From Streptomyces globisporus (GTDB lineage Bacteria > Actinomycetota > Actinomycetes > Streptomycetales > Streptomycetaceae), in contig NZ_QWFA01000011.1 in NCBI RefSeq assembly GCF_003501885.1, forward strand, positions 1 through 53,811: 53,811 bases of DNA, given 5' to 3'. The notes beneath the pieces are model-generated. The model made no database searches. It saw only the letters and a list, made by a program, of their open reading frames with translations, and was not told where the DNA came from. Positions 18,286 through 27,591 of this stretch are shown here, in pieces. A program made the translations under genes and the position numbers. How positions within the stretch are numbered: position 1 is the stretch's first letter; each line of letters begins with the position of its first letter.

Positions 18286-19197
18286 ATGACCTGGACCGAA
18301 CGCCGCTTCGCCCGCAACGGCGCCGTCGAGCTCGCCCACGACCGGCTCCAGGAGGGCGCGCACGGCGAGCCGCTGCTCCTGGTGATGGGACTGGCGGTCT
18401 CCCGGCACTGGTGGCCCGAGCAGTTGTGCGCGGCCTTCGCCGACGCCGGGTTCGCCGTCGCCCGTTACGACCAGCGGGACGCCGGCGAGTCCACCCGGCT
18501 GCCGGGGAACACCCGGGGCAACCCCTTCGCCGCACTGGCCGCCGGCCGCGGTGCGGCCTACACCGCCGAGGACTTGGCCGACGACGCGGTCGCCGTCCTG
18601 GACGCGCTCGGCTGGGAGTCGGCGCACCTCTTCGGGCACTCGCTGGGCGGGGTGGTGGCCCAGCGCGTGGCCCTGCGCCACCCGGACCGGGTACGCACGC
18701 TCACCTCTTCCGCCGCGCTGCCCAGCGATGTCGGCGGACTGGGCGCCCTCCGCCATCTGCGGCTCGGCACGCTGGCCAAGTTCGCCCGCATCAAGCCCGC
18801 CCAGGACCGGGAGGGGCGGATCGCGGCGGGACTGGCGGTGGCGCGGATCTGCGCCTCGCCCGGCTATCCGTTCGACGAGACGGAGGCCCTGGAACGGATC
18901 ACCGCCGACGTGGACACCGGCATCGCCGACCCGGATGCCCAGTCCCGCCAGATCGGTGCGGCCTGGCACGGCCCGTCCCTCGCCGAACTGCGCGTCCCCG
19001 CGCTGGTGCTGCACGGCACGGACGACCCGCTGCTCAAGCCTTCCGCGGGGCGCGCCACCGCCGCGGCGATCCGCGACGCCCGGCTCGTCCTCCAGCCGGG
19101 CATCGGCCACGACATCCCGCGCGAGCGGCACACCGAGGTCGCCGCCGAGGTGCGGGCACTCGCGGACCGGGCAGCCCGGGTCGACGGCCGCGCGTAA
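18286..19197 (+). CDS. Alpha/beta-hydrolase
   Basis: 303 residues. Nucleophile elbow GHSLGG (S119), acid in HGTDDPLL and histidine in GIGHDIPRE complete the catalytic triad; the early motif YDQRDAGEST (61-70) resembles the DQRG(H)GxS segment of aclacinomycin methylesterase (RdmC)-like hydrolases and related enzymes. Substrate unknown, plausibly an ester or lactone that also induces the divergent TetR. Ribosome site CGGAGGAG precedes the ATG at 18286. Confidence 0.9.
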   Translation: MTWTERRFARNGAVELAHDRLQEGAHGEPLLLVMGLAVSRHWWPEQLCAAFADAGFAVARYDQRDAGESTRLPGNTRGNPFAALAAGRGAAYTAEDLADDAVAVLDALGWESAHLFGHSLGGVVAQRVALRHPDRVRTLTSSAALPSDVGGLGALRHLRLGTLAKFARIKPAQDREGRIAAGLAVARICASPGYPFDETEALERITADVDTGIADPDAQSRQIGAAWHGPSLAELRVPALVLHGTDDPLLKPSAGRATAAAIRDARLVLQPGIGHDIPRERHTEVAAEVRALADRAARVDGRA

Positions 19198-19243
19198 CGG
19201 CCACGCCCGGTCGCAGCACAGGCAGCAAGCCGCCGCCCGTCGC

Positions 19244-19678
19244 TCAGGCCGCCAGCAGCACGCCGCCCAGCGGGCCCGCCGGGCCTGTCGTCCGTACCGA
19301 CCGCTGCCCGCCCGCTGTCCCCAGCGGCCGGGACCGGGTCCGGGTGCGGGCCGCCGTGAGGCTCACCAGTCGCTCCCCCGCCAGCGCCAGGACGTCGGCG
19401 AGGCTCAGGCCGAGCGCCCGGGCCGCGGCGGCCAGCACCTCCGAGGAGGCCTCCTTGCGGCCGCGCTCCACCTCGGAGAGGTACGCCATGGAGATCCGGG
19501 ACGCCTCGGACACGTCCTTCAACGTCCTTCCCCGCGCCCGGCGTTCGCGGCGCAGCACCTCCCCGACGAGGTCGCGCCAGAGCGGCTCCCGGGGCAGGTC
19601 CTGGGGTGCCGGGTCCGCCGCCGTCGGGAGCGGGCGCAGGGGGATCACGTCGGCCTGGTTCGTCGCTCGGATGGTCAC
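19244..19678 (-). CDS. XRE-family regulator, ClgR/PopR-like
   Basis: 144 residues, GTG start. The helix-turn-helix (about residues 38-95: LVGEVLRRERRARGRTL, VSEASRISMAYLSEVERGRKEASSEVL) is very close to the ClgR/PopR type, with the characteristic SEVERGRKEASSE motif. ClgR proteins activate clp protease genes; no clp gene is nearby and the Ala-rich C-terminus (GGVLLAA) is compatible with a ClpP-dependent degron as in PopR, which is inference. Overlaps nothing; 9 bases separate it from the next minus-strand gene upstream. Confidence 0.85.
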   Translation of the reverse strand: MTIRATNQADVIPLRPLPTAADPAPQDLPREPLWRDLVGEVLRRERRARGRTLKDVSEASRISMAYLSEVERGRKEASSEVLAAAARALGLSLADVLALAGERLVSLTAARTRTRSRPLGTAGGQRSVRTTGPAGPLGGVLLAA

Positions 19679-19687
19679 CGTCCCAGG

Positions 19688-20335
19688 CTAGGAGCGCGGC
19701 GCTCCCTCCGCACGGGGTGGGCGTTGCGCTGCGGGCGGATCTGCTGTCGGCGAAGTTCCGTGACAGACGGCTGTGTTCGGAGAACGGGCGGTCCGGCGAC
19801 GGTAGTAGGCGATCGCCAGAGCGATGGTGATCGGCCCCCAGGCGGCGACGGGAGTGACGCAGACCGTCGCCGGCGCGCTCCAGGCGTCGTTGGTGTACGC
19901 GACGGTGTCGACGACGCCGTACGGGGTGAGGCTGCGGTCGTCGCCGACAGGGACGGCCGTGAACAGGAAGGTGAGGATCAGACCGCCGAGGACCGCCGGG
20001 ACGAAGGCGGCCATCGGCCGGACGCGTCTGCCGCCGATGAGCGGTATCCAGGCGGGCGCCACCTCGCCCCAGCCCCGGACCAGCCCGATGGTCAGGATCG
20101 CGATCACTTCCGTCAGCACGCTGAGCCCGAGGACGTACGGAACGCTCAGCCAGTGGGCGGGCATGCCGCCCGCCTGCACCTGCCCCATCTCGAAGTGCAC
20201 GGCGAAGGGCAGCCGCCACAGGCACGCCGGCAGCAGGAGCAGCGGAAGCACGTGGGCCAGGCGCACCGCCCAGCGGGGAACGGGCCGCTCGGTGTCCCCC
20301 GCGGGCGGAGGGCGGTGGAAGAGCTTCGGTGTCAT
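19688..20335 (-). CDS. Multi-pass membrane protein of unknown function
   Basis: 215 residues with about five hydrophobic segments (LAHVLPLLLLPACLWRL; VPYVLGLSVLTEVIAILTI; AAFVPAVLGGLILTFLFTA; PVAAWGPITIALAIAYY). Charged Arg/Pro-rich tail at the C-terminus. Located just upstream of the ClgR-like gene on the same strand (9-base gap), so probably co-transcribed with it. No recognisable transporter or enzyme motif. Confidence 0.8.
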   Translation of the reverse strand: MTPKLFHRPPPAGDTERPVPRWAVRLAHVLPLLLLPACLWRLPFAVHFEMGQVQAGGMPAHWLSVPYVLGLSVLTEVIAILTIGLVRGWGEVAPAWIPLIGGRRVRPMAAFVPAVLGGLILTFLFTAVPVGDDRSLTPYGVVDTVAYTNDAWSAPATVCVTPVAAWGPITIALAIAYYRRRTARSPNTAVCHGTSPTADPPAAQRPPRAEGAPRS

Positions 20336-20370
20336 GGCTCCACCCTCGCGGGGCGGGCCCGACGGCGAAT

Positions 20371-20426
20371 CCCCCGCGCGGGCCGGGCCGCTCCCCCGCG
20401 CGGGCCGGGCCGCTCCCCCGCGCGGG
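20371..20426. repeat. 22-bp GC-only tandem repeat, 2.5 copies
   Basis: The unit CCCCCGCGCGGGCCGGGCCGCT occurs at 20371-20392 and 20393-20414 without change, followed by 12 bases of a third copy. It lies between the gdhA terminator and the start of the membrane protein gene. Confidence 0.85.
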
Positions 20427-20460
20427 TGAGGCTCAAGGGCCCGTCGTCGAACTGCCGTCT

Positions 20461-20488
20461 GCCGGGGAGGCGTCGACGCCTCCCCGGC
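20461..20488. terminator. gdhA terminator hairpin
   Basis: A perfect 28-base palindrome (stem of 12 bp with TCGA loop) lies 22 bases past the gdhA stop on the minus strand. Confidence 0.85.
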
Positions 20489-20509
20489 CCGCATCGCCCC
20501 CGGCGTCCG

Positions 20510-22128
<1,619 letters not shown>

Positions 22129-22165
22129 GGCGACACCCCGCCTGACGATCAGTCATGATGCCCCC

Positions 22166-22843
22166 ATGACCAAGCCACGGGGGCGTCGGAGAGGGCAGCC
22201 TCCTGATGCGTTACGGGTGCCGCGCGGGGCGCACCGGGCCGGGAACGGCCCGCCGAGGTCCCGCCCGGCGCCGCCCTCACCGCCCCCCGCGCAGGCGCCC
22301 GCGCGAGCGGCGTATCCGGCATACGCCCGCGCCTCCGACTTCCCCGCCCCGGGGCCCCGCCGGCAGCCGCGTCTGCCCAAGGGGACGGGGGACATGCGCC
22401 GGTATCTGGCGGTCGGGCTCGACGCCTATCTGTGCCTGCTGGCCGTCGGGCTGCTGGTGCGGTCCTGCCTGGCCTCGGGCGGGACGGGGCGCGCGATCGC
22501 CCTGCTGGTCGTCCAGCTGACCGTGCTGTCGTTCGCCAACCAGGTGCTGCTGACGATGGCCGTCCGGGCGAGCGCCGGAAAGCTGATCATGGGCGTCCGG
22601 GTGATCCGGCTGCCCGACGCGGGCAGGCCGGGCTTCCGCAGGCTGGTGCTGCGCTGGCTGTACGGGCTCCTCTGGCTGCCGCTCCAGCCCTGGCGGCGGC
22701 TGCGCGGCCCGGCGGCGGCCGGCGGACCGGAGTGGCCGGTGGGACGCCCCGCGGAGCCGTACGAGGACCTCGCGGGGGTACGCCAGGTGCGGCGCAGCGA
22801 CCTGCGGTCCTACCGGGCGGCGGTGCGGGGGCGTACGGACTGA
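22166..22843 (+). CDS. RDD-family membrane protein
   Basis: 225 residues. A Pro/Arg-rich cytoplasmic N-terminus (to ~70) precedes an RDD domain: MRRYLAVGLDAYLCLLAVGLL (first TM with the Arg-Asp pair), a second TM (IALLVVQLTVLSFANQVLL) and the ASAGKLIMGVRVI motif typical of RDD proteins, then a third hydrophobic stretch. Role unknown; RDD proteins may act as transporters. The gene overlaps the end of the convergent phosphatase by 34 bases. Confidence 0.88.
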   Translation: MTKPRGRRRGQPPDALRVPRGAHRAGNGPPRSRPAPPSPPPAQAPARAAYPAYARASDFPAPGPRRQPRLPKGTGDMRRYLAVGLDAYLCLLAVGLLVRSCLASGGTGRAIALLVVQLTVLSFANQVLLTMAVRASAGKLIMGVRVIRLPDAGRPGFRRLVLRWLYGLLWLPLQPWRRLRGPAAAGGPEWPVGRPAEPYEDLAGVRQVRRSDLRSYRAAVRGRTD

Positions 22844-24357
22844 GCCCGCCCCTCGCCTCGCATCGCGGGGCTGGGACCGGCCCGGGCGATGAGCAGGGCT
22901 ACGTCGTCGCGCTCTCCGCTGTGACGCAGGGTGTGCAGAAGCAGGTCGCAGGTGGCGTCCAACGAACGGCGGGGGTCGTCGAGAACGTCGAGGAGAGCGT
23001 TCAGGCGTGCGTCGATCGGCTGGTCGCGCGTCTCGACGAGGCCGTCGGTGTAGAGGACGAGCTGGTCTCCCCGCTCGAAATCGACGGAAGTGGATTCGAA
23101 GGAGATGCCGCAGCCTCCCAAGGGCGCGCCGGTGGGCAGGTCGAGCAGCTCGCGTTCGCCGTCCGGACGTAGGAGCACGGGCGGCAGGTGCCCGGCGACG
23201 GATATGTCGCACCGCTCGGTGCGGGGATCGAAAACGGCGTAGACGCAGGTTGCGATGGTGTCGAGGCCGTCCGTGATGTGGTCGAGGTGGTGCAGGACCC
23301 GGGCCGGGGGCAGATCGAGATCGGCCAGGGTTCTCGTGGCGGTGCGCAGCTGTCCCATCGTGGCCGCGGCTGTCACACCGCTGCCCATGACGTCGCCGAC
23401 GACGAGGGCGGTCTTGTCGCCGGCCAGGGGAATGACGTCGAACCAGTCCCCGCCGATCTCGATCGTCGCCTGGGCGGGGAGGTAGCGGAAGGCGACGTCC
23501 AGCCCCGGCCGCTGTGCAGGCGGGTGGGGCAGCAGACTGCGCTGGAGGGTGAGGGCGGTCTGGCGCTGTTCTTCCACGGCGCGATGCCGATCGGTGACAT
23601 CGACGCTGGAGGTGGCCACTCCCAGGACTCTCCCGTCGGAGGATTCGAGCCGGTAGAACGAGATCGACCAGGCGTGGTCATGGTCCGGGTCGGCGGGCGT
23701 GCGGCCCACGGTGTACTGGTCCACGATCGGTACCCCGGAGGCCAGTACCTCTCGCATGGCGCCTTCGAAGGCCGCGTCGATCAGGGGCAGCACTTCACGG
23801 ACGTGCCGGCCGACATGCTCGGCGGCAGGCACACCGTTCATCCGTTCCTCCGCGGGGTTGACGGAGATGTACCGGAGGTCGGTGTCCAGCATGGCCAGCC
23901 CGATCGGTGCCTGGGACACCAGCTGGGCGGACAGGGCCAGGTTCCGCTCCACCCGCCGCAGCGTCGTCTGGTCGGTGGCCAGCCCCAGGGCCCAGTATTC
24001 GCGCTGGTCGTCCTGGAGCCGCATGTTGCGGAACTCCACCATCCGCGTGCTGCCGTCCTTGCGCCGGACGGGAAAGACGCCTGCCCAGCTCTCGCCGTCG
24101 TCCATGACCTGGGCGAACAGCGCCAGCACCTTGTCGAGGTGCTCCTCGTCGATCAACAGATGGCCCGCGTACTCGCCCAGGGCCTCCTCGGCGCTGTAGC
24201 CGAAAAGGATCTCGGCCTGGGGGCTCCAGAGATCGATCCTGCCATCGGCGTTCAGGAGGACTGCGGCCACGTTCAGCACATCCAGCAGGCCACCGGGGCC
24301 CGATGGCGCCACAGCCGAAGAGCCGGGATCGCCCTGGAAACGTTCGGTGGCACCCAT
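22810..24357 (-). CDS. PAS-PAS-SpoIIE (PP2C-type) protein phosphatase
   Basis: 515 residues. Two PAS domains (about 25-145 and 150-270) precede a SpoIIE/PP2C phosphatase (about 290-500) with the metal-binding signatures GGDWFDV, VVGDVMGSGV and DDVALL. Such proteins dephosphorylate anti-anti-sigma (STAS) partners in streptomycete stress and developmental switches, with PAS domains sensing a signal. No histidine-kinase-like ATPase domain is attached, and no STAS or anti-sigma gene is adjacent. ATG 24357 preceded by GGGAGGAG; an upstream ATG at 24420 is less likely. Confidence 0.9.
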   Translation of the reverse strand: MGATERFQGDPGSSAVAPSGPGGLLDVLNVAAVLLNADGRIDLWSPQAEILFGYSAEEALGEYAGHLLIDEEHLDKVLALFAQVMDDGESWAGVFPVRRKDGSTRMVEFRNMRLQDDQREYWALGLATDQTTLRRVERNLALSAQLVSQAPIGLAMLDTDLRYISVNPAEERMNGVPAAEHVGRHVREVLPLIDAAFEGAMREVLASGVPIVDQYTVGRTPADPDHDHAWSISFYRLESSDGRVLGVATSSVDVTDRHRAVEEQRQTALTLQRSLLPHPPAQRPGLDVAFRYLPAQATIEIGGDWFDVIPLAGDKTALVVGDVMGSGVTAAATMGQLRTATRTLADLDLPPARVLHHLDHITDGLDTIATCVYAVFDPRTERCDISVAGHLPPVLLRPDGERELLDLPTGAPLGGCGISFESTSVDFERGDQLVLYTDGLVETRDQPIDARLNALLDVLDDPRRSLDATCDLLLHTLRHSGERDDVALLIARAGPSPAMRGEGRAQSVRPRTAAR

Positions 24358-24514
24358 GGCCCAGACTCCTCCCGGCCCCGCTCCTGCTGTCGTCCGCCGG
24401 TGCGGTCCCTGTGCCGACATCCATCTCCCGGCTGCTCCATTGTCCCCCTCGCGACCTGGGTGGGCAGCCCAGGCGCGAGCGCGGCGGGCCCGCCGCTCCG
24501 CAGGACCTGCGGAG

Positions 24515-24925
24515 CTACCGTGCGGCGCGGACGGAGGACCGTACGGGCTGAGCCTGTTCTTCGGCCGGCGGCGCCGTACGGTCCCGCGCCGCCCGTATCG
24601 CCGCCGCAGTGGCCGACGCCTCGTACTCCGGGCCGACCCCCGGGACGATGACCATGTCTCCGCCCATGTGCCGGGTGCGCAGCGGCAGGATCTCCTGGTA
24701 GGCGGGGGAGGCGTACCAGGCGTGCGCTTCGGCCACTCCGGGAAAGCCCACCATGACCACCGCGCCCGGCCAGGCCCCCTCCACCACCTCCACCTCGGCG
24801 CCGTGCACCAGGAAGCGGCCTCCGTAGGGCTCGAAGGTGGCCTGGACCCGCTCGATGTAGGTCAGCACCTCGTCCTCCACGGGGCCGTCGGCGGGGTGCA
24901 GGTGAACGATGGCGTACGCGGTCAT
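24515..24925 (-). CDS. DUF1330 family protein
   Basis: 136 residues. A dimeric alpha/beta-barrel (EthD/ABM-like) fold is suggested by AYAIVHLHPADG, the FEPYGGRFLVHG loop and PGVAEAHAWYASPAYQEILPLR, all family-typical. The C-terminal ~35 residues are a divergent tail. Ribosome site GGAGGACC upstream of ATG 24925. Function unknown. Confidence 0.88.
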   Translation of the reverse strand: MTAYAIVHLHPADGPVEDEVLTYIERVQATFEPYGGRFLVHGAEVEVVEGAWPGAVVMVGFPGVAEAHAWYASPAYQEILPLRTRHMGGDMVIVPGVGPEYEASATAAAIRAARDRTAPPAEEQAQPVRSSVRAAR

Positions 24926-25045
24926 GGTCCGGTCCTCCGGGCGATCGGGGGGTGCTCTTCGTGACACCACGATGCTGCCGGGCGGGGCGGAGACCGTCGA
25001 TTACCTCGGAGGTCATGCCCGAAGGGCCGACCGGGCCCGGACACG

Positions 25046-25087
25046 CCGAAGGCGGCGGTCCCGGGATTCCGGGGCCGCCGCCTTCGG
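25046..25087 (-). terminator. Terminator of the L,D-transpeptidase gene
   Basis: CCGAAGGCGGCGG (25046-25058) pairs perfectly with 25075-25087; inner bases add further G-C pairs. It is just past the stop of the minus-strand transpeptidase gene. Confidence 0.8.
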
Positions 25088-25151
25088 GCGGGGACGGGGG
25101 TGGTGCGGAGAAGGGGGACCGGCTGACCGGGAAGGGAGGCCGGTGGGTGGA

Positions 25152-26405
25152 TCAGGCCTGGGAGCCGGCCGTCCACTCCGCCCAGCTCATGTTCCAGCCG
25201 TTGAGGCCGTTGTCCGGGGTGATCGTCTTGTCCGGGGAGTTCTTGACGATGACCACGTCGCCGACGAGCGAGTTGTCGTAGAACCAGGCGCCGGGGGCGT
25301 TGGGGTCGTTCGCGCCCTTCACGTCGGCGAGACCCACGCAGCCGTGGCTGGTGTTGGCGTTGCCGAAGATGCCCTTGCCCCAGTAGTTGCCGTGGATGAA
25401 GGTGCCCGACGTCGACAGGCGCATGGCGTGCGGCACGTCCTTGATGTCGTACTCGCCCTTGCCGTCGTCATCGGTGAAGCCGACGGTGGCGCCGTTCATC
25501 CGGGTCTCCTTGTGCTTCTCGGAGATCACCATCTGACCGTTGTACGTGGGGTTGTCGGGGGAGCCCGCGGAGATCGGGATCGTCTTGATCGTCTTGCCGT
25601 CGCGGGTGACCGTCATCTGCTTGGTCTTCGCGTCGACGGTGGAGACCTGGTTACGGCCGATCTTGAAGGTGACGGTCTTCTGCTGGACGCCGAAGACGCC
25701 GTCCGCACCCTCGACGCCGTCGAGCGCCAGCTTCAGGGTGACGGTGGAGCCGCCCTGCCAGTAGTCCTGCGGGCGGAAGTCCAGGCGCTGGCCGTTGAAC
25801 CAGTGGCCGACGACCTCCTGGCCGCTGCTGGAGGTCACGGTGATGCCGTCCTGGACGGCCTTCTTGTCCGTGATCGCCTTGTTGAAGTTGATCGAGACGG
25901 GCATCCCGACGCCGACCGTGGAGCCGTCCTCGGGGGTGAAGTTCCCGATGAAGCTGTTGTCGGGCGAGACGGTGGTGAAGGAGCTGTTCTCGTGGGCCTC
26001 GCGGCCCTTCGAGTCGGCCGCCGTGGCGTCGATCTTGTACGTGGTGGAGCGCTCCAGCTGACCCGCGGGCTTCCAGCTGGAGCCGTCGGCCGCCAGCGTT
26101 CCCTCGACCGGGGTGCCGTCCGCCGTCGTCATGACGACCTTGGTCAGCTTGCCCTTGGTGACGGTGACCTGGGCCGCGTTGTTGATACTGGCGTTGGTCG
26201 CGCCGTTCTTCGGCTTGATCGCTATCTGCGCCTCGGAGGCGTCCGCGGCTGCTGCCTTGTCCACTTCCTGCTGCGACGACTCCGAACTCCCGGCGCTCGT
26301 CTTTCCGCTCTTGTCGCCGCCGTCGGTACAGGCCGAAAGCACCAGCACGCCGCCGAGCAGTGCGGACACGGCCACGAGGCCCTTGCGCCGCTTGCTGTCC
26401 GTCAT
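25152..26405 (-). CDS. Lipoprotein L,D-transpeptidase with Ig-like domains
   Basis: 417 residues. A lipoprotein signal ends in the lipobox LSAC (C26). Two Ig-like domains (~50-260), as in mycobacterial LdtMt2, precede a YkuD catalytic domain with FIHGNYW and the catalytic SHGCVGL motif (C356). It makes 3->3 crosslinks in peptidoglycan and is anchored on the outer face of the membrane. ATG 26405 chosen for the GGAG 10 bases upstream; an in-frame ATG at 26420 is possible. A terminator hairpin follows at 25046. Confidence 0.92.
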   Translation of the reverse strand: MTDSKRRKGLVAVSALLGGVLVLSACTDGGDKSGKTSAGSSESSQQEVDKAAAADASEAQIAIKPKNGATNASINNAAQVTVTKGKLTKVVMTTADGTPVEGTLAADGSSWKPAGQLERSTTYKIDATAADSKGREAHENSSFTTVSPDNSFIGNFTPEDGSTVGVGMPVSINFNKAITDKKAVQDGITVTSSSGQEVVGHWFNGQRLDFRPQDYWQGGSTVTLKLALDGVEGADGVFGVQQKTVTFKIGRNQVSTVDAKTKQMTVTRDGKTIKTIPISAGSPDNPTYNGQMVISEKHKETRMNGATVGFTDDDGKGEYDIKDVPHAMRLSTSGTFIHGNYWGKGIFGNANTSHGCVGLADVKGANDPNAPGAWFYDNSLVGDVVIVKNSPDKTITPDNGLNGWNMSWAEWTAGSQA

Positions 26406-26608
26406 CACACGCTTCTCCATCGTTGCCGATTTCCCCAAAATCCCCGGACGGGACCGCCAGACGGCTTTCCCCGTCAATGTTCCAAGAACACCCGGAAAGG
26501 GCGGTCCGTTCCGCATCCTCGACAGATGTGGGGAACACCACTCATCGACGCCGCCCCGGCGGCCGTGGTTCCCGTGGCCGGGCCCCGGTTTCCTTCGCCG
26601 CACGGCGC

Positions 26609-26641
26609 GGCCCCGGTCCGCGGGTGAGCGGGGCCGGGGCC
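26609..26641 (-). terminator. Imperfect hairpin, likely terminator
   Basis: GGCCCCGG (26609-26616) pairs with CCGGGGCC (26634-26641), with partly paired inner bases. It follows the minus-strand gene ending at 26656. The rest of the 250-base gap 26406-26655 holds no credible gene. Confidence 0.6.
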
Positions 26642-26655
26642 GGTGTTCTCACACG

Positions 26656-27105
26656 TCACACCCGCTGCGCGGGGTCACCGTCCTCGCCGTCGTTCTTCCC
26701 ATTGTGCGCGACCGTGTCGCCGTACCCCTCCTCGTCGTCCCCGTCCCGCGGCAGGAAGAGGCCCTCATCGCCGTCGTCCGCGTCGTCCCAGCCCTCCGCG
26801 TCGGGGTCGTACTCGATGGACTCGCTGCTCCAGGAGGCCTGGGCGAGCTCGACCCCGGGCACCTCGCTGACCAGGTCGAAGGGGTCGACCAGTGAGGCGA
26901 GGGCCTCTGCACCGTCTGCCCGGACCGTGGCCTCGGCATGCATCCGCTCCTCGGCGGACTCGCCCCCGCCGACGCCGGCGACGGGCTCCCCGTACTCGGC
27001 GGCGATCGATTCGAGGGCGGTGCCGGTCAGGGCGTCGAGATCGGTGACCTCCAGCACCATCTCGACGCGAAGTCGAACAAACCTGGATGTCTCATCTGTG
27101 CTCAT
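26656..27105 (-). CDS. Acidic protein of unknown function
   Basis: 149 residues, very acidic in its second half (DPDAEGWDDADDGDEG, GDDEEGYGD), which is probably disordered. The N-terminal ~90 residues (VRLRVEMVLEVTDLDALTG, AEYGEPVAG) look folded. Coding is supported by codon bias and the ATG at 27105. It is divergent from the small LAxTG gene (107-base gap). No family recognised. Confidence 0.72.
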   Translation of the reverse strand: MSTDETSRFVRLRVEMVLEVTDLDALTGTALESIAAEYGEPVAGVGGGESAEERMHAEATVRADGAEALASLVDPFDLVSEVPGVELAQASWSSESIEYDPDAEGWDDADDGDEGLFLPRDGDDEEGYGDTVAHNGKNDGEDGDPAQRV

Positions 27106-27212
27106 GGCCGGAGCGTACGGCCCGGCGAGGCCACGACTTTCCTCCGACCCGCTGCTTTGCTTAGCATCGGCCCACGGGGCTAACTCATGGTTGTCGCAAG
27201 GGGATCGAATCT

Positions 27213-27512
27213 GTGTCCGTCGCTCGTCGCACACTGCTGACCGCCACCGCCGCAGGCACGCTGCTGGCCGCCCTCTGGTTCGTCCCGTCGGCCAACGCGA
27301 CCGGTGAGAACGCCGCGCAGCAGGTCGGACCGGCCGCCACGTCCGACCGGACCGCCGGCCAGGCCGACGACGCCTCCGGGGCGCGCCTCGCCGACACCGG
27401 TCCGGGTCTGGACACCACTCCGTATCTCATCGGCGGCACGGCCCTGTTGGGCATCGGCGCGGGCTTCGTCACGTACTCGGTACGCCAGTCCGGGACGCGC
27501 TCGGCCTACTGA
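27213..27512 (+). CDS. Small LAxTG sortase-anchored surface protein
   Basis: 99 residues, GTG start with AAGGGGAT upstream. An N-terminal signal peptide (basic SVARR, hydrophobic core, cleavage after ANA near 29) is followed by a ~34-residue Ala/Asp-rich mature region and the sorting signal LADTG (59-63), then a hydrophobic helix (~71-88) and a charged RQSGTR tail. LAxTG is the sortase-E motif of streptomycetes; chaplins use LAXTG as well. The anchored part is very short. No sortase gene is within the window. Confidence 0.75.
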   Translation: MSVARRTLLTATAAGTLLAALWFVPSANATGENAAQQVGPAATSDRTAGQADDASGARLADTGPGLDTTPYLIGGTALLGIGAGFVTYSVRQSGTRSAY

Positions 27513-27537
27513 CCCGGTACGGGTCCGCATACGAAGA

Positions 27538-27565
27538 GGTCCCCGCACCCCCCGGCGCGGGGACC
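27538..27565. terminator. Hairpin between the LAxTG gene and hutH
   Basis: GGTCCCCGC (27538-27546) pairs with GCGGGGACC (27557-27565) between two convergent genes. Confidence 0.8.
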
Positions 27566-27591
27566 CTCCTCCGTACGCGTACGGGACCGGA

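Noticed and set aside
26474..26659. Possible 61-codon gene on the minus strand after the acidic protein gene
   Set aside because: It starts by overlapping the previous stop but has no recognisable fold and lies over a terminator-like hairpin; not supported.
27571..27584. Perfect palindrome CCGTACGCGTACGG
   Set aside because: Superficially similar to the deo palindrome, but it is between convergent gene ends next to a terminator and not in a promoter position.
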